DNA of 64,000 nt from Flavobacterium sp. HSC-32F16. Lineage in GTDB: Bacteria; Bacteroidota; Bacteroidia; Flavobacteriales; Flavobacteriaceae. The translations under genes were made by a program, and so were the position numbers. Positions 44,444 through 52,420 of this stretch are shown here, piece after piece; position 1 is the stretch's first letter; the number at the start of each line of letters is the position of its first letter. Location: NCBI RefSeq assembly GCF_024171645.1, contig NZ_JALKAC010000001.1:496001-560000 (forward strand), read 5' to 3'. The notes beneath the pieces were generated by a model that was not told the DNA's origin, ran no database searches, and worked only from the letters and a program-made list of their open reading frames with translations.

Positions 44444-44455
44444 GTTTTTAAACAA
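44396..44455 (+). repeat. Direct repeat, copy 2 (ilvD tail)
   Basis: Matches 41939-42000 over about 60 bases, including the stop codon TAA at 44441-44443. The two copies bracket about 2.4 kb of broken genes. Confidence 0.85.
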
Positions 44456-44596
44456 ATAATCGTCCTAACTAAAAAACTTCTCGCTGAAACTGCCGAAGTT
44501 TTTCATCTTTAAAATCATTATTTTATACTTAGACAGAAGTTTCCTTCCATTGTTTTTTTATCAGCAATTAATTCTAATATGGCTGTAATAACGACA

Positions 44597-45349
44597 TTAC
44601 CGATCCATCCATTGTTTAAAATAGGGTGCTTTTTCGCGGCTTATAATTACTTCGCGTTCGGGATCTGATTTCAATTGGATCTTCAGTTTGGCATTAAAAT
44701 AATTGGCAATCGATTTTATGCTTTCAGCACGAATAAAAAACTGCCTGTTGGCACGAAAGAAAACATCAGGATCCAATTCTTGTTCCAGGTCTTCCATTGT
44801 CTGCGGAATTGGGATTACCGTACCTGATTGTAAAACTAAATTTGAAGTTTTAAATTCAGAGTAAATAAAATCAATATCGGTAACATTCACGCTTTTATAA
44901 CCGTCGCGATATGTAACCAGAAACCGGAGACGAAAACTTGGCTTATTTACAAAGCCTTTTAAAATGCCGGCAATATCATGATAATTGTCGGTTTTAGATA
45001 AACTTTTGAATTTCTGCAAAGCAAACTCCAGTTCGCTTTTATCAATGGGTTTCATCAAATAATCGATGCTGTTGACTTTAAAAGCTCTTACCGCATATTC
45101 ATCATAAGCAGTTGTAAAAATAACGGGACTGGCAATTTTGATTTCATCGAAAATAGAAAAACTGATTCCGTCTGCCAGACGAATATCCATGGTAATTAAA
45201 TCCGGTTTTTCGTTTAAACGGAGCCATTTTACAGCACCTTCAACGGTATCTATAATATCCAGAATCTCGCAATTGGGTTCTAGTTCTTCTAAAAGCCTTT
45301 TAAGACGGCTGGCATTAATACTCTCATCTTCAATAATCAAAATTCTCAT
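44597..45349 (-). CDS. LytTR-family response regulator
   Basis: 250 residues: receiver domain (MRILIIEDESINASRLKRLL, phospho-acceptor Asp55 in LITMDIRLADG, Lys in YLMKPIDK) and a C-terminal LytTR DNA-binding domain (about 145-248, FIYSEFKTSNLVLQSGTVIP, FFRANRQFFIRAESIKSI). It follows the partner kinase after 5 bases. Such pairs in Bacteroidota act on envelope or motility genes; the targets here are unknown. Confidence 0.93.
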   Translation of the reverse strand: MRILIIEDESINASRLKRLLEELEPNCEILDIIDTVEGAVKWLRLNEKPDLITMDIRLADGISFSIFDEIKIASPVIFTTAYDEYAVRAFKVNSIDYLMKPIDKSELEFALQKFKSLSKTDNYHDIAGILKGFVNKPSFRLRFLVTYRDGYKSVNVTDIDFIYSEFKTSNLVLQSGTVIPIPQTMEDLEQELDPDVFFRANRQFFIRAESIKSIANYFNAKLKIQLKSDPEREVIISREKAPYFKQWMDR

Positions 45350-45354
45350 ACTCT

Positions 45355-46449
45355 CTATATTAATGGTAAACGCACTGAAAAACTTTCTAATGACTGTGAA
45401 AAAACAGGTTTTTTATTGAATAAAATTTTATAGCGAAACTCAATATTTTTACGTCCTACTCCTGTAGAAACTAAGGTTTTGCCAGATGTAGGCTGTAAAT
45501 TGTTTTTTACGATTATATTTTTTTCTTCAGAATAAATAGAAATAATAAGCGGACTTGACAAGGTTGCCATATTGTGTTTTACGGCATTTTCGACCAGTAA
45601 CTGCAAAGTTAAAGGCGGCAAATGAAGATCCAGACAATTGCTGTCGACTTCTAATTGCAAATCGATTTTTTCGCCCAATCGTTTCTTTAGCAGATAAAAA
45701 TAAGCATTAAGAAACTCAATTTCTTCTCTTAGAGTTATGGTATCTTTGTCTAAGTTGGAAATCATGTAGCGGTAAACACGGGTAATATTCTCCAAAAATG
45801 CTGCAGCAGCCTGCTGGTCTTCGTGAATCAGCTCTGTTAAAGTGCTGAAATTATTGAAAATAAAATGCGGATCCAGCTGTAATTTTAAAGATTCTAACTG
45901 CGAACGTGTTACGGCTTCCTGGAGTTCTGAGGCTTTAATTTTTAATTCCGCTGCTTCGTTTGAAGTCAAACGCCAGCGGTTAAGTAAAAATATTCCGGTA
46001 TGTACAGAACTAATAAAAAGCGACAATATCGCCGCCATAATGTTTGACTGCCAGATGATAAGCAGTTCATTTTCTTCTAAACAAGTTTCGGGATACAAAT
46101 AGTTCCATAAATGCGAGAATGTATAGTTTAGCAGCATATTTCCCGCGATGAGGCATAAAAATTGTGCAATTGCCCTAAAAATAGGATTGTGTTCCCAGCG
46201 TATCAATCGGTTTAAACTACGCCCAACAAAAAGACTTAATTCTGTTAAAACGCCGCAATACACCAAAATAATAAAGATATCAAATGATTTATCAAATGAT
46301 ATTAAGGAATCTTCTTCGAAATTCTGGTTCGGATTTAAAAGATAATACGATGACAAATACACTAAAAAAACCACAGGAATAACTATAATTCTATAGTATT
46401 TGTAGAAAAAATTCTTTCCGGTAATTTTATTTTGAATACTTGACCCCAT
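45355..46449 (-). CDS. LytS-type sensor histidine kinase
   Basis: 364 residues with four membrane helices in the first 160 (IIVIPVVFLVYLSSYYLL, IFIILVYCGVLTELSLFV, AIAQFLCLIAGNMLLNY, IMAAILSLFISSVHTGIFLL). A short coil leads to the His_kinase domain with QLDPHFIFNNFSTL (phosphorylated His) and the ATP-binding PPLTLQLLVENAVKHN and GVGRKNIEFR. It is the partner of the LytTR regulator directly downstream. Confidence 0.93.
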   Translation of the reverse strand: MGSSIQNKITGKNFFYKYYRIIVIPVVFLVYLSSYYLLNPNQNFEEDSLISFDKSFDIFIILVYCGVLTELSLFVGRSLNRLIRWEHNPIFRAIAQFLCLIAGNMLLNYTFSHLWNYLYPETCLEENELLIIWQSNIMAAILSLFISSVHTGIFLLNRWRLTSNEAAELKIKASELQEAVTRSQLESLKLQLDPHFIFNNFSTLTELIHEDQQAAAAFLENITRVYRYMISNLDKDTITLREEIEFLNAYFYLLKKRLGEKIDLQLEVDSNCLDLHLPPLTLQLLVENAVKHNMATLSSPLIISIYSEEKNIIVKNNLQPTSGKTLVSTGVGRKNIEFRYKILFNKKPVFSQSLESFSVRLPLI

Positions 46450-46489
46450 TTACTTTTTAAAAATTGATGATTTATTTTTTAATATTTTT

Positions 46490-46627
46490 AAACACATAGA
46501 AACATAGTTTCGAAATCTAAAAAAAGGCGTTTCACCTGCATGAACAAACATAGGGTGCTGTGTTTAAAAAGCGTGCTTTCTTTTAAATTCTTTTAACCAA
46601 CAATAAAACTATGTTTCTATGTGTTTA
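46490..46627. repeat. Palindromic dispersed repeat, copy 2
   Basis: Arms AACACATAGAAACATAG (46491-46507) and its inverted form at the right end (46610-46626) flank a segment with AAAGGCGTTTCAC, the inverse of the segment in copy 1 (14581-14692). It lies between the kinase start and the FabH stop. Confidence 0.7.
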
Positions 46628-46675
46628 TTTTTTTATTACAAACTATTTTTATTTTAGACAAAGATAAAATAAGAT

Positions 46676-47722
46676 TTATGATAACTGCGGTACTAAAACT
46701 TTCCTTTTATTGCCGGTTTTTATAAATCTCTGCGATTTTCTTTCTCTCATAATTCCCCATTTTAAGCAGGTTGCACCCCAGGAAAATCCGGCACCAAAAG
46801 TGGTAATCAATAAGTTTTGACCTTCTTCAAAATCAGCGGCAAAATCCCATAAACATAGCGGAATTGTTGCTGATGTTGTATTTCCGTATCTTTCAATATT
46901 AACTTTGACTTTTTCTGAATCAATATTTAAACTGTCACTTACGGCATTAATAATTCTCAAATTAGCCTGATGCGGAATAACCCAGTCAATTTCATCAGCA
47001 TCTAAGCCATTACTGATCAAAACATCTCTCGAAACGCTGGACATTGCTGCAACTGCTTTTTTAAACACAAATGATCCTTCTTGTTTAATATAATGTTTTT
47101 TATGCACAATGCTCTGCATACTGGCTGGAAATTTAGAACCTCCCGCCGGCACAACCAAAGCTGAAGTACCGCTTCCGTCAGTTCTTAAAATGCTTTTCAT
47201 TAATCCGTACTCTGTCTCTGTTTTTTCTAAAAGCACTGCTCCTGCACCATCTCCAAAAAGAATACAGGTATTTCGGTCTTCATAATCTACGATTGAACTC
47301 ATTTTGTCAGCGCCCACTACAATAATTCTTTTGTAGCGTCCGCTTTCGATCATCGTTGCGCCCATTTCAAGCGCATACAAAAAACCGCTGCAGGCACCGT
47401 TCATATCAAAACCAAAGGCATTTTTAAGTCCGCTTAATTCACATATTTTACTGGCAGTTGGCGCCAAAATATGATCTGGTGTAGCAGTTGCGAGTATCAA
47501 GGCTTCAATTTCAGAAGCCTCAATATCATAATTGCTCATTAAATTTTCTATAGCACCGCAGGCAAGATCAGATGTGCTTTTGCCTACTGCAATTCGTCTT
47601 TCTTTTATTCCGGTTCTTTTTTCAATCCATTCTTCTGTAGTTTCAACAGTTTCTGAAATTGTTTTATTATCTAGGATTGAAGTGGGTACAAAACCGCCGA
47701 TAGCTGTAATTACTGCCTTCAT
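46676..47722 (-). CDS. fabH: 3-oxoacyl-ACP synthase III (KAS III, FabH-type)
   Basis: 348 residues with the KAS III catalytic triad: Cys111 (NGACSGFLYAL), His251 (IPHQANLRI) and Asn281 (YGNTTSATIP). Length and spacing match E. coli FabH (C112, H244, N274). It condenses acyl-CoA with malonyl-ACP to start fatty-acid synthesis. A basic C-terminal extension (RERKSQRFIKTGNKRKVLVP) is present. It is paired with a universal stress protein gene 24 bases upstream rather than with plsX or other fab genes. It may therefore be a second, condition-specific FabH. Confidence 0.92.
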   Translation of the reverse strand: MKAVITAIGGFVPTSILDNKTISETVETTEEWIEKRTGIKERRIAVGKSTSDLACGAIENLMSNYDIEASEIEALILATATPDHILAPTASKICELSGLKNAFGFDMNGACSGFLYALEMGATMIESGRYKRIIVVGADKMSSIVDYEDRNTCILFGDGAGAVLLEKTETEYGLMKSILRTDGSGTSALVVPAGGSKFPASMQSIVHKKHYIKQEGSFVFKKAVAAMSSVSRDVLISNGLDADEIDWVIPHQANLRIINAVSDSLNIDSEKVKVNIERYGNTTSATIPLCLWDFAADFEEGQNLLITTFGAGFSWGATCLKWGIMRERKSQRFIKTGNKRKVLVPQLS

Positions 47723-47746
47723 TTTTCTTGTTTTTTTGTTATGTTT

Positions 47747-48580
47747 TTAATTTTTTGGAATAGATAATAAAGGAATATCTAAACCTGCTGCCATGATTCT
47801 GGTTTTACTTTTATGAACCAGGGAATCCCAAAAACCATATTTTTGAGGCACCATTACTAAAATATCAGCATCAAAATTTTTAATTTCTTTTTTAATTTCA
47901 TTGATCACCGCATTTGATCTCACGTTTTTGTAAATATATTTTACGTCTTCAAATTCTTTTTCGATAGAAGAATTCAGTAAGATTTTGCCTTGTTCTTCTT
48001 TAATTTCATCCAGTTTTTCATCAACGCTGAAAAATTCAATTTCAGAACCTAAATTTCCAATTACACGTCTAATCCATGTAAATCTTTTAATTGAGGATAA
48101 ACTTAAAGTATCGCAGGCATACAAGATTTTCTTTGCGTTTTGAAAGCGGGCCTTCTCCGGAACAGCCAAAACCGGAATGTTTAAATTTTTAATAACTGCA
48201 GTGGTCGAATTCCCCATTAAATCCTGCTCCAGCGAGCGCTCTGCCATTCCCATAACCACAAGATTGGCATTCGTTTGATTAATTATCGAAGGAAGCTCAT
48301 CTTCTAAAAAAGAATAACTGCAAATGCTTTCTACCGAAATTTTGAACAAATCTGCAATTTCCAAACCTAAAGTCTGAATTCTGGAAGCGGCTTTGTCCAT
48401 TTGTTTCTGCATCGATTCGGCAGTAATTAAAGAATTAGCACTGTGAACGCTCAACGAAAATGAGTTAAACAAAATAAGTTTAGCTCCTGTTGCTTTTGCA
48501 AGTCCTGCTGCGTAAGTAACCGCATTATTTGCGATCGAAGAAAAATTTGTAGCGGCGATTATAGTAAGTGGAGGAATCAT
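47747..48580 (-). CDS. Universal stress protein, tandem USP domains
   Basis: 277 residues with two UspA-like domains. The first is about 1-145 (LTIIAATNFSSIANNAVTYA, ANLVVMGMAERSLEQDLMGN, ending LNIPVLAVPE). The second is about 150-277 (KKILYACDTLSLSSIKRFTW, ADILVMVPQKYGFWDSLVHK, ending LDIPLLSIPKN). The first domain keeps the G-x2-G/S nucleotide region only partly. It is cotranscribed with the FabH gene 24 bases downstream. The role is general stress survival; the specific link to FabH is unknown. Confidence 0.9.
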   Translation of the reverse strand: MIPPLTIIAATNFSSIANNAVTYAAGLAKATGAKLILFNSFSLSVHSANSLITAESMQKQMDKAASRIQTLGLEIADLFKISVESICSYSFLEDELPSIINQTNANLVVMGMAERSLEQDLMGNSTTAVIKNLNIPVLAVPEKARFQNAKKILYACDTLSLSSIKRFTWIRRVIGNLGSEIEFFSVDEKLDEIKEEQGKILLNSSIEKEFEDVKYIYKNVRSNAVINEIKKEIKNFDADILVMVPQKYGFWDSLVHKSKTRIMAAGLDIPLLSIPKN

Positions 48581-48940
48581 AAATATATCGATTAAATATT
48601 TCTAGTAAAAATGATTAATTAACTACTCCAATTCTTTTAAAAATTACCCAACAAGCATTTTTTAGGCCTCAACCGTAAAATTTAGTATCTGAAAAATGAC
48701 ATAATATTCCAAAAGAGATCCTATTTTGTTCCCTTTACTTTCCAACACTTTATCCATTAAAAAAAGAGCAAAACAAATGGATACATTCCATTAAAAATTC
48801 CTAAACAGGTTAGTTACCTCTCAAACTGCATCAATTAAAATCTTCTATGGTTTATCTGCTAAAACGGGTATTTCTACTCGTTTTAATTTACTGTTTTTTA
48901 ATTATTTAACAGAATATGACACAGAAAATCATCCCGATAA
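48581..48940. other. Non-coding stretch upstream of the universal stress protein
   Basis: About 360 AT-rich bases. It should contain the promoter of the USP/FabH pair. No repeat or ORF with coding character seen. Confidence 0.35.
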
Positions 48941-49105
48941 TTATGCTGTTATCAGACCAGAATATTTTTTATGATAAAGAATACGTTTAGATACCAAAAA
49001 TGCATCAACATCTTTAATGGCTTTGATTCCCAAAAAAGAAAATGTCGAGACTTTGTAAATGCAATACAAAATCCCGAACAAATAAAGTAGATAATAAAAT
49101 GCCAT
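48941..49105 (-). CDS. Small membrane-associated ORF (54 aa)
   Basis: ATG at 49105 opens MAFYYLLYLFGILYCIYKVS, one hydrophobic helix, then FSFLGIKAIKDVDAFLVSKR and a basic tail ending GLITA. It lies 41 bases downstream of the 83-aa gene at 49147 on the same strand, so cotranscription is possible. Support is only composition and position. Confidence 0.35.
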   Translation of the reverse strand: MAFYYLLYLFGILYCIYKVSTFSFLGIKAIKDVDAFLVSKRILYHKKYSGLITA

Positions 49106-49146
49106 TATTCAGGATAATTGATTAAATCCTGATAATTAAGAAGAGT

Positions 49147-49398
49147 CTATTTCACCAATACGCTTATAGTATTACTTAAATTTTCTTTTAATATAAAATC
49201 CTGAATGAACTCTTTAACTTCGTGGCGGGCCTCAATTTTGGTCTCAAATGAATTAATATGAAATTCATCATCCTGATCACTAATATGGATTATTTCAGTA
49301 TATCCTTTAGAAATTAAACTGCCTTTGAGCTTAATTATATTTAACTGCTGCTTGCCGTCCAGCTCTTTACGAACCTGTAGTTTTATAGCTCTTTCCAT
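49147..49398 (-). CDS. Small soluble protein of unknown function (83 aa)
   Basis: 83 residues: MERAIKLQVRKELDGKQQLN, then alternating strand/helix segments (LISKGYTEIIHISDQDDEFH, FETKIEARHEVKEFIQDFIL) consistent with a small alpha/beta fold. No motif or signal sequence. Flanked by 280 bases without genes on its 5' side. No family is recognised. Confidence 0.55.
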   Translation of the reverse strand: MERAIKLQVRKELDGKQQLNIIKLKGSLISKGYTEIIHISDQDDEFHINSFETKIEARHEVKEFIQDFILKENLSNTISVLVK

Positions 49399-49682
49399 TT
49401 GTAAATATTTTAAAATAGTTAACTCTCATTCAATTATAAATTTATAATAATTAATAATTCAAAAGAATAATTTAACACACCCTGCAACCTATTATTTATC
49501 AACACCTTATGAACATAGTTTAAAACCAGTCCAAAATGGTGGTCCGGCTTTAGATTTGTTAAAAAAACTATCCTTATAATTAAGTAAACATTCTGCAAAA
49601 TGCTATAAAATTGTTAGTTAGATATGTGATTATTTTTGAATTGAAACTTTATATACGATAAATCAATTAAAAAAGATTTTAT

Positions 49683-50051
49683 ATGACAGCAGATACTAAC
49701 CGATATTATAATCAGGACGATTATAATTTCACAGACGATAATCAGAGCTATGTTGATCAATATCAGCAGGAACATATTGGAGACGAAAATTTTGAACAGG
49801 AACAACTATTAAATCAGGAACAGAATTATCTGGATAATGAATTCTCAAATGCCCTCGAAAGAGATGAAGAAGACGAAATCGAACCGGAATATGATGAAGA
49901 TGGTCTTGAAGAAGATGGTCTGGAGGAAGATGACTGGGACGAGGATGATGATTTAGATGAAGACGATCTCGACGACGATCTAGTTGAAGATTATGATGAA
50001 AATGATCGTGAGATTGAAAGCTTTTCTGATGATGGATATAAAATAGACTAG
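49683..50051 (+). CDS. Highly acidic Asp/Glu-rich protein
   Basis: 122 residues. The N-terminal half is Gln/Asn/Tyr/Asp-rich (TNRYYNQDDYNFTDDNQSY), and the C-terminal half is mostly Asp and Glu (DGLEEDGLEEDDWDEDDDLD). Predicted disordered with very low pI. Two tandem DGLEE units suggest slippage growth. It could bind cations or basic proteins; no homolog is recognised. A MITE-like element follows directly. Confidence 0.6.
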   Translation: MTADTNRYYNQDDYNFTDDNQSYVDQYQQEHIGDENFEQEQLLNQEQNYLDNEFSNALERDEEDEIEPEYDEDGLEEDGLEEDDWDEDDDLDEDDLDDDLVEDYDENDREIESFSDDGYKID

Positions 50052-50077
50052 TTAAAAGTCAATTTATATTTGCTAAT

Positions 50078-50238
50078 AAATGCTCCAGCGCAGCAAAATA
50101 GGCATAGTAATAAATCGCAAAAGATTTAAAGCTCCAGCGGAGCGTAATATCTATCAACTTCAAGTATAAAGTATTACTTTGGCTTTATACAGGTTTGGAT
50201 AAATTATACTATACTTATTTTGCTCCGCTGGAGCATTT
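50078..50238. mobile_element. MITE-like element with GCTCCAGCGGAGC palindromes
   Basis: About 160 bases bounded by imperfect inverted repeats of about 33 bases: left 50078-50110 (AAATGCTCCAGCGCAGCAAA...), right 50205-50238 (its inverse with few mismatches). An additional internal palindrome GCTCCAGCGGAGC lies at 50131-50143. No ORF inside. It is located between the acidic-protein gene and the CPBP gene, whose 3' end it abuts. Confidence 0.7.
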
Positions 50239-50269
50239 TTTTCTACTATACAATATATTAAAATGCTAT

Positions 50270-50965
50270 TTAGTTATCTAAAACTAGTTTGGTTTTATTA
50301 AATTTTCTGTCGTACACAATTACAAATCCTATCCATACGACTAAAAGAGCTACAATTACCGTTAGTTCTTGTTCGTGTACTCCTTTTACAAAGAAATTAT
50401 TTAGTGAATGAACTCCTGCAACTGCAATAAGTGAATTTGTTTTAGAATATATCTTACCAATTCCCCAGGTTCCGAAGAAAATAATGCCAAAGAAAATTAA
50501 ATTTGAACTTGTCATATTAAAGTTTAAGTGCCATACAAACCAAAGAACAGCAATAATAACCGTTGCAGTAAATTTTGGAAGTCCTTTTAATTGTTCCTGC
50601 AAGAATCCTCGCCAGCCAATTTCTTCCAAAAGTCCGTAAACCAAGACGGTAAAAGCAAAAACGATTGGAAACTTTCCGTATATAAAATAATATAAAGTTG
50701 TAATAGACAATGCCGGCAGAAGCCAAAAAATCACAAAAGGCAGTGCAATATTTGTATATATTCCTTTTAAAGACATTGGATTTTGAAGAGAGAATAATTT
50801 TATTGCGATAAAAGCTCCTAAAGCCGGGCCGGCACCGCGAATTAAAATAAATACATAATCGTGTACAACGCCGTTAAACAATTCCGTTTTAACTGCTATA
50901 AATCTGCATACAATAGCAATGATATAAAAAACTGCAATTGCTTCGTAGTTAATTTTAAGTTTCAT
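50270..50965 (-). CDS. CPBP-family intramembrane protease
   Basis: 231 residues with about six to seven membrane helices. The CPBP/Abi motifs are LLEEIGWRGFLQEQL (EExxxR), WFVWHLNFN (HxxxN) and GVHSLNNFFV (HxxxN). Likely a Rce1/CAAX-like glutamate intramembrane protease; the substrate is unknown. A TAAGTTTG box lies 27 bases upstream. Confidence 0.9.
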   Translation of the reverse strand: MKLKINYEAIAVFYIIAIVCRFIAVKTELFNGVVHDYVFILIRGAGPALGAFIAIKLFSLQNPMSLKGIYTNIALPFVIFWLLPALSITTLYYFIYGKFPIVFAFTVLVYGLLEEIGWRGFLQEQLKGLPKFTATVIIAVLWFVWHLNFNMTSSNLIFFGIIFFGTWGIGKIYSKTNSLIAVAGVHSLNNFFVKGVHEQELTVIVALLVVWIGFVIVYDRKFNKTKLVLDN

Positions 50966-50991
50966 AAGTTATCTTTTTGATTAGGTTGAGA

Positions 50992-50999
50992 CAAACTTA
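50992..50999 (-). promoter_or_regulatory. -7 box of the CPBP gene
   Basis: Minus-strand TAAGTTTG fits TAnnTTTG, 27 bases before the ATG at 50965. Confidence 0.5.
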
Positions 51000-51039
51000 A
51001 TAATAGGAAACAAGAATAAAATTGACTTTGGGTAAGAAA

Positions 51040-51630
51040 TTATTTCTCGGTAATTCTTTTTCTAATTCGGCTTAAACTTTCTGCTGTTAATCCCAAATAT
51101 GATGCTATAACCTTTAAAGGTGTTCGCTGAAAAATTTCAGGCCTTGATTCAATCAATTTTAAATAACGGTCTTGCGGTGTAAGTGTTAAAAGATCAATCT
51201 GTTGCTGTTGTTTTTGTATGTACAACATTTCCGAAACTGCTTTTCCTACTCGCAAACCAGCTTCAGAACGACTGTAAAGCTCTTTTAAATCTTGGTGATG
51301 AATGGACCATAACGTAATATCTTCTAAAGCTTCCACTTTAATTACAGATGGTTTTTGATTAAGAAAAGAAAGATAATCACTTATAAAAGACCTTTCGTAC
51401 AACAGATTAATGCAGATATCCCTGCTTCCATCCCATACAAATAATCCGGCTGAGCCTTGAATTATAATATTCAAAAATTTTTCTATCTGATTGTATTCCT
51501 TTATAATCTGTGCTTTTTTGAATTTTCGTACTTCAATTTTTTTGGAAAATTCATCCCAGATATTGGTGTCTGAAACATAATAAGAATCAAAAATCTTTTT
51601 AACATCTTCTGGAGAAGGGTTTTGGGACAT
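51040..51630 (-). CDS. Crp/Fnr-family transcriptional regulator
   Basis: 196 residues from the ATG at 51630 (MSQNPSPEDVKKIFDSYYVS); an in-frame start 21 codons earlier would overlap the promoter. Cyclic-nucleotide-binding-like barrel (about 35-125) and C-terminal HTH (TPLKVIASYLGLTAESLSRI). It lacks Fnr-type cysteines. It faces away from a small exported protein gene preceding the RND efflux operon, and could control it. Confidence 0.88.
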   Translation of the reverse strand: MSQNPSPEDVKKIFDSYYVSDTNIWDEFSKKIEVRKFKKAQIIKEYNQIEKFLNIIIQGSAGLFVWDGSRDICINLLYERSFISDYLSFLNQKPSVIKVEALEDITLWSIHHQDLKELYSRSEAGLRVGKAVSEMLYIQKQQQQIDLLTLTPQDRYLKLIESRPEIFQRTPLKVIASYLGLTAESLSRIRKRITEK

Positions 51631-51666
51631 AACTATAGAAATATCGATTTTGCAAAAACCAAAATA

Positions 51667-51693
51667 CAAAACTAATTTTAGTAAAATCTGCAA
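51667..51693 (-). promoter_or_regulatory. Promoter of the Crp-family gene
   Basis: TAGTTTTG (51667-51674, minus strand) with a TTG 16 bases upstream, a near-consensus Bacteroidota promoter. A dyad ACTAATTTTAGT overlaps it and may be an operator. Confidence 0.55.
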
Positions 51694-51753
51694 AAAGTCT
51701 TTTTTTCTGCATCTTTTTTAGAAAATATTAAGAAACCCTTACTTTACAATGCC

Positions 51754-51761
51754 TATATTTG
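51754..51761 (+). promoter_or_regulatory. -7 box upstream of the 119-aa gene and RND operon
   Basis: TATATTTG on the plus strand fits TAnnTTTG, 60 bases before the ATG at 51821. No clear -33 TTG. Confidence 0.4.
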
Positions 51762-51820
51762 GCACATTAATTATTCGCCCTTTTTAACAAAAAACATATT
51801 TATAATCCTCGGATTTCTCG

Positions 51821-52180
51821 ATGAAAAATACCAAGTTCACTTGTATACTTTTATTATTTCTGCTTTTCTTTATAAGAAGCACGGAATCGTATAAATATCA
51901 TTATGAACCTGAGTCAGTTGAAAATCAATTTGCTTATTCTCCTGAAGATATTCCGCAGTTTTCATCTACAGATTTACAGAATAAAGAACTCCAGATTCAT
52001 TATGTTGTAAAAAAGAAGATTAAATTTCGTGCTACAACTTTAGACAGCAGTACTTTAAGACCTCCTTATTACAGCAATCTGATTAAATTCAGAAATTACA
52101 AAAGAAGCCTGATTTATGGTATTGCATCTATATACCAAATTCAGCGTCATACTTACCTTCATTTATATCAATTGTTCTAG
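51821..52180 (+). CDS. Small exported protein of unknown function ahead of the RND operon
   Basis: 119 residues with a signal peptide (FTCILLLFLLFFIRSTESYK). The mature region is basic and Tyr-rich (KYHYEPESVENQFAYSPEDI, KFRATTLDSSTLRPPYYSNL) and ends IQRHTYLHLYQLF. It lies 240 bases upstream of the RND adaptor gene in the same orientation. A partner role for the pump is possible but not shown. No family recognised. Confidence 0.55.
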   Translation: MKNTKFTCILLLFLLFFIRSTESYKYHYEPESVENQFAYSPEDIPQFSSTDLQNKELQIHYVVKKKIKFRATTLDSSTLRPPYYSNLIKFRNYKRSLIYGIASIYQIQRHTYLHLYQLF

Positions 52181-52362
52181 TTTTTAGAACCCCGTTTTTA
52201 TTTTTATAAAATGCAGCTTTTTCGGCTGTCATAACTTTTTGTGTTCCTAACCAGACACAAGAAGCAGATTTTCTATTTGTAAAAATATTAACCCCGCTCG
52301 AAACGGTCTGAAAAGATTGTATTCGCAGCATTTCCATTTTTTTTCTAAACCCAATTAAAAAA

Positions 52363-52386
52363 CTCCCTATAGCCGCTATAAGGGAG
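52363..52386 (-). terminator. Hairpin with T-run facing minus strand, ahead of the RND operon
   Basis: CTCCCTATAGC / GCTATAAGGGAG stem. On the minus strand it is followed by six T, so it would stop antisense transcription leaving the RND operon. Alternatively it is a leader hairpin just before the adaptor gene. Confidence 0.45.
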
Positions 52387-52420
52387 AGAATCTATTTATT
52401 TATATTATAACAAATTAATC

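Noticed and set aside
52128..52337. 69-residue minus-strand frame overlapping the end of the 119-aa gene
   Set aside because: No ribosome-binding or promoter signal, no family motif, and it overlaps a better-supported gene. The hairpin just upstream is more simply a terminator against antisense transcription.
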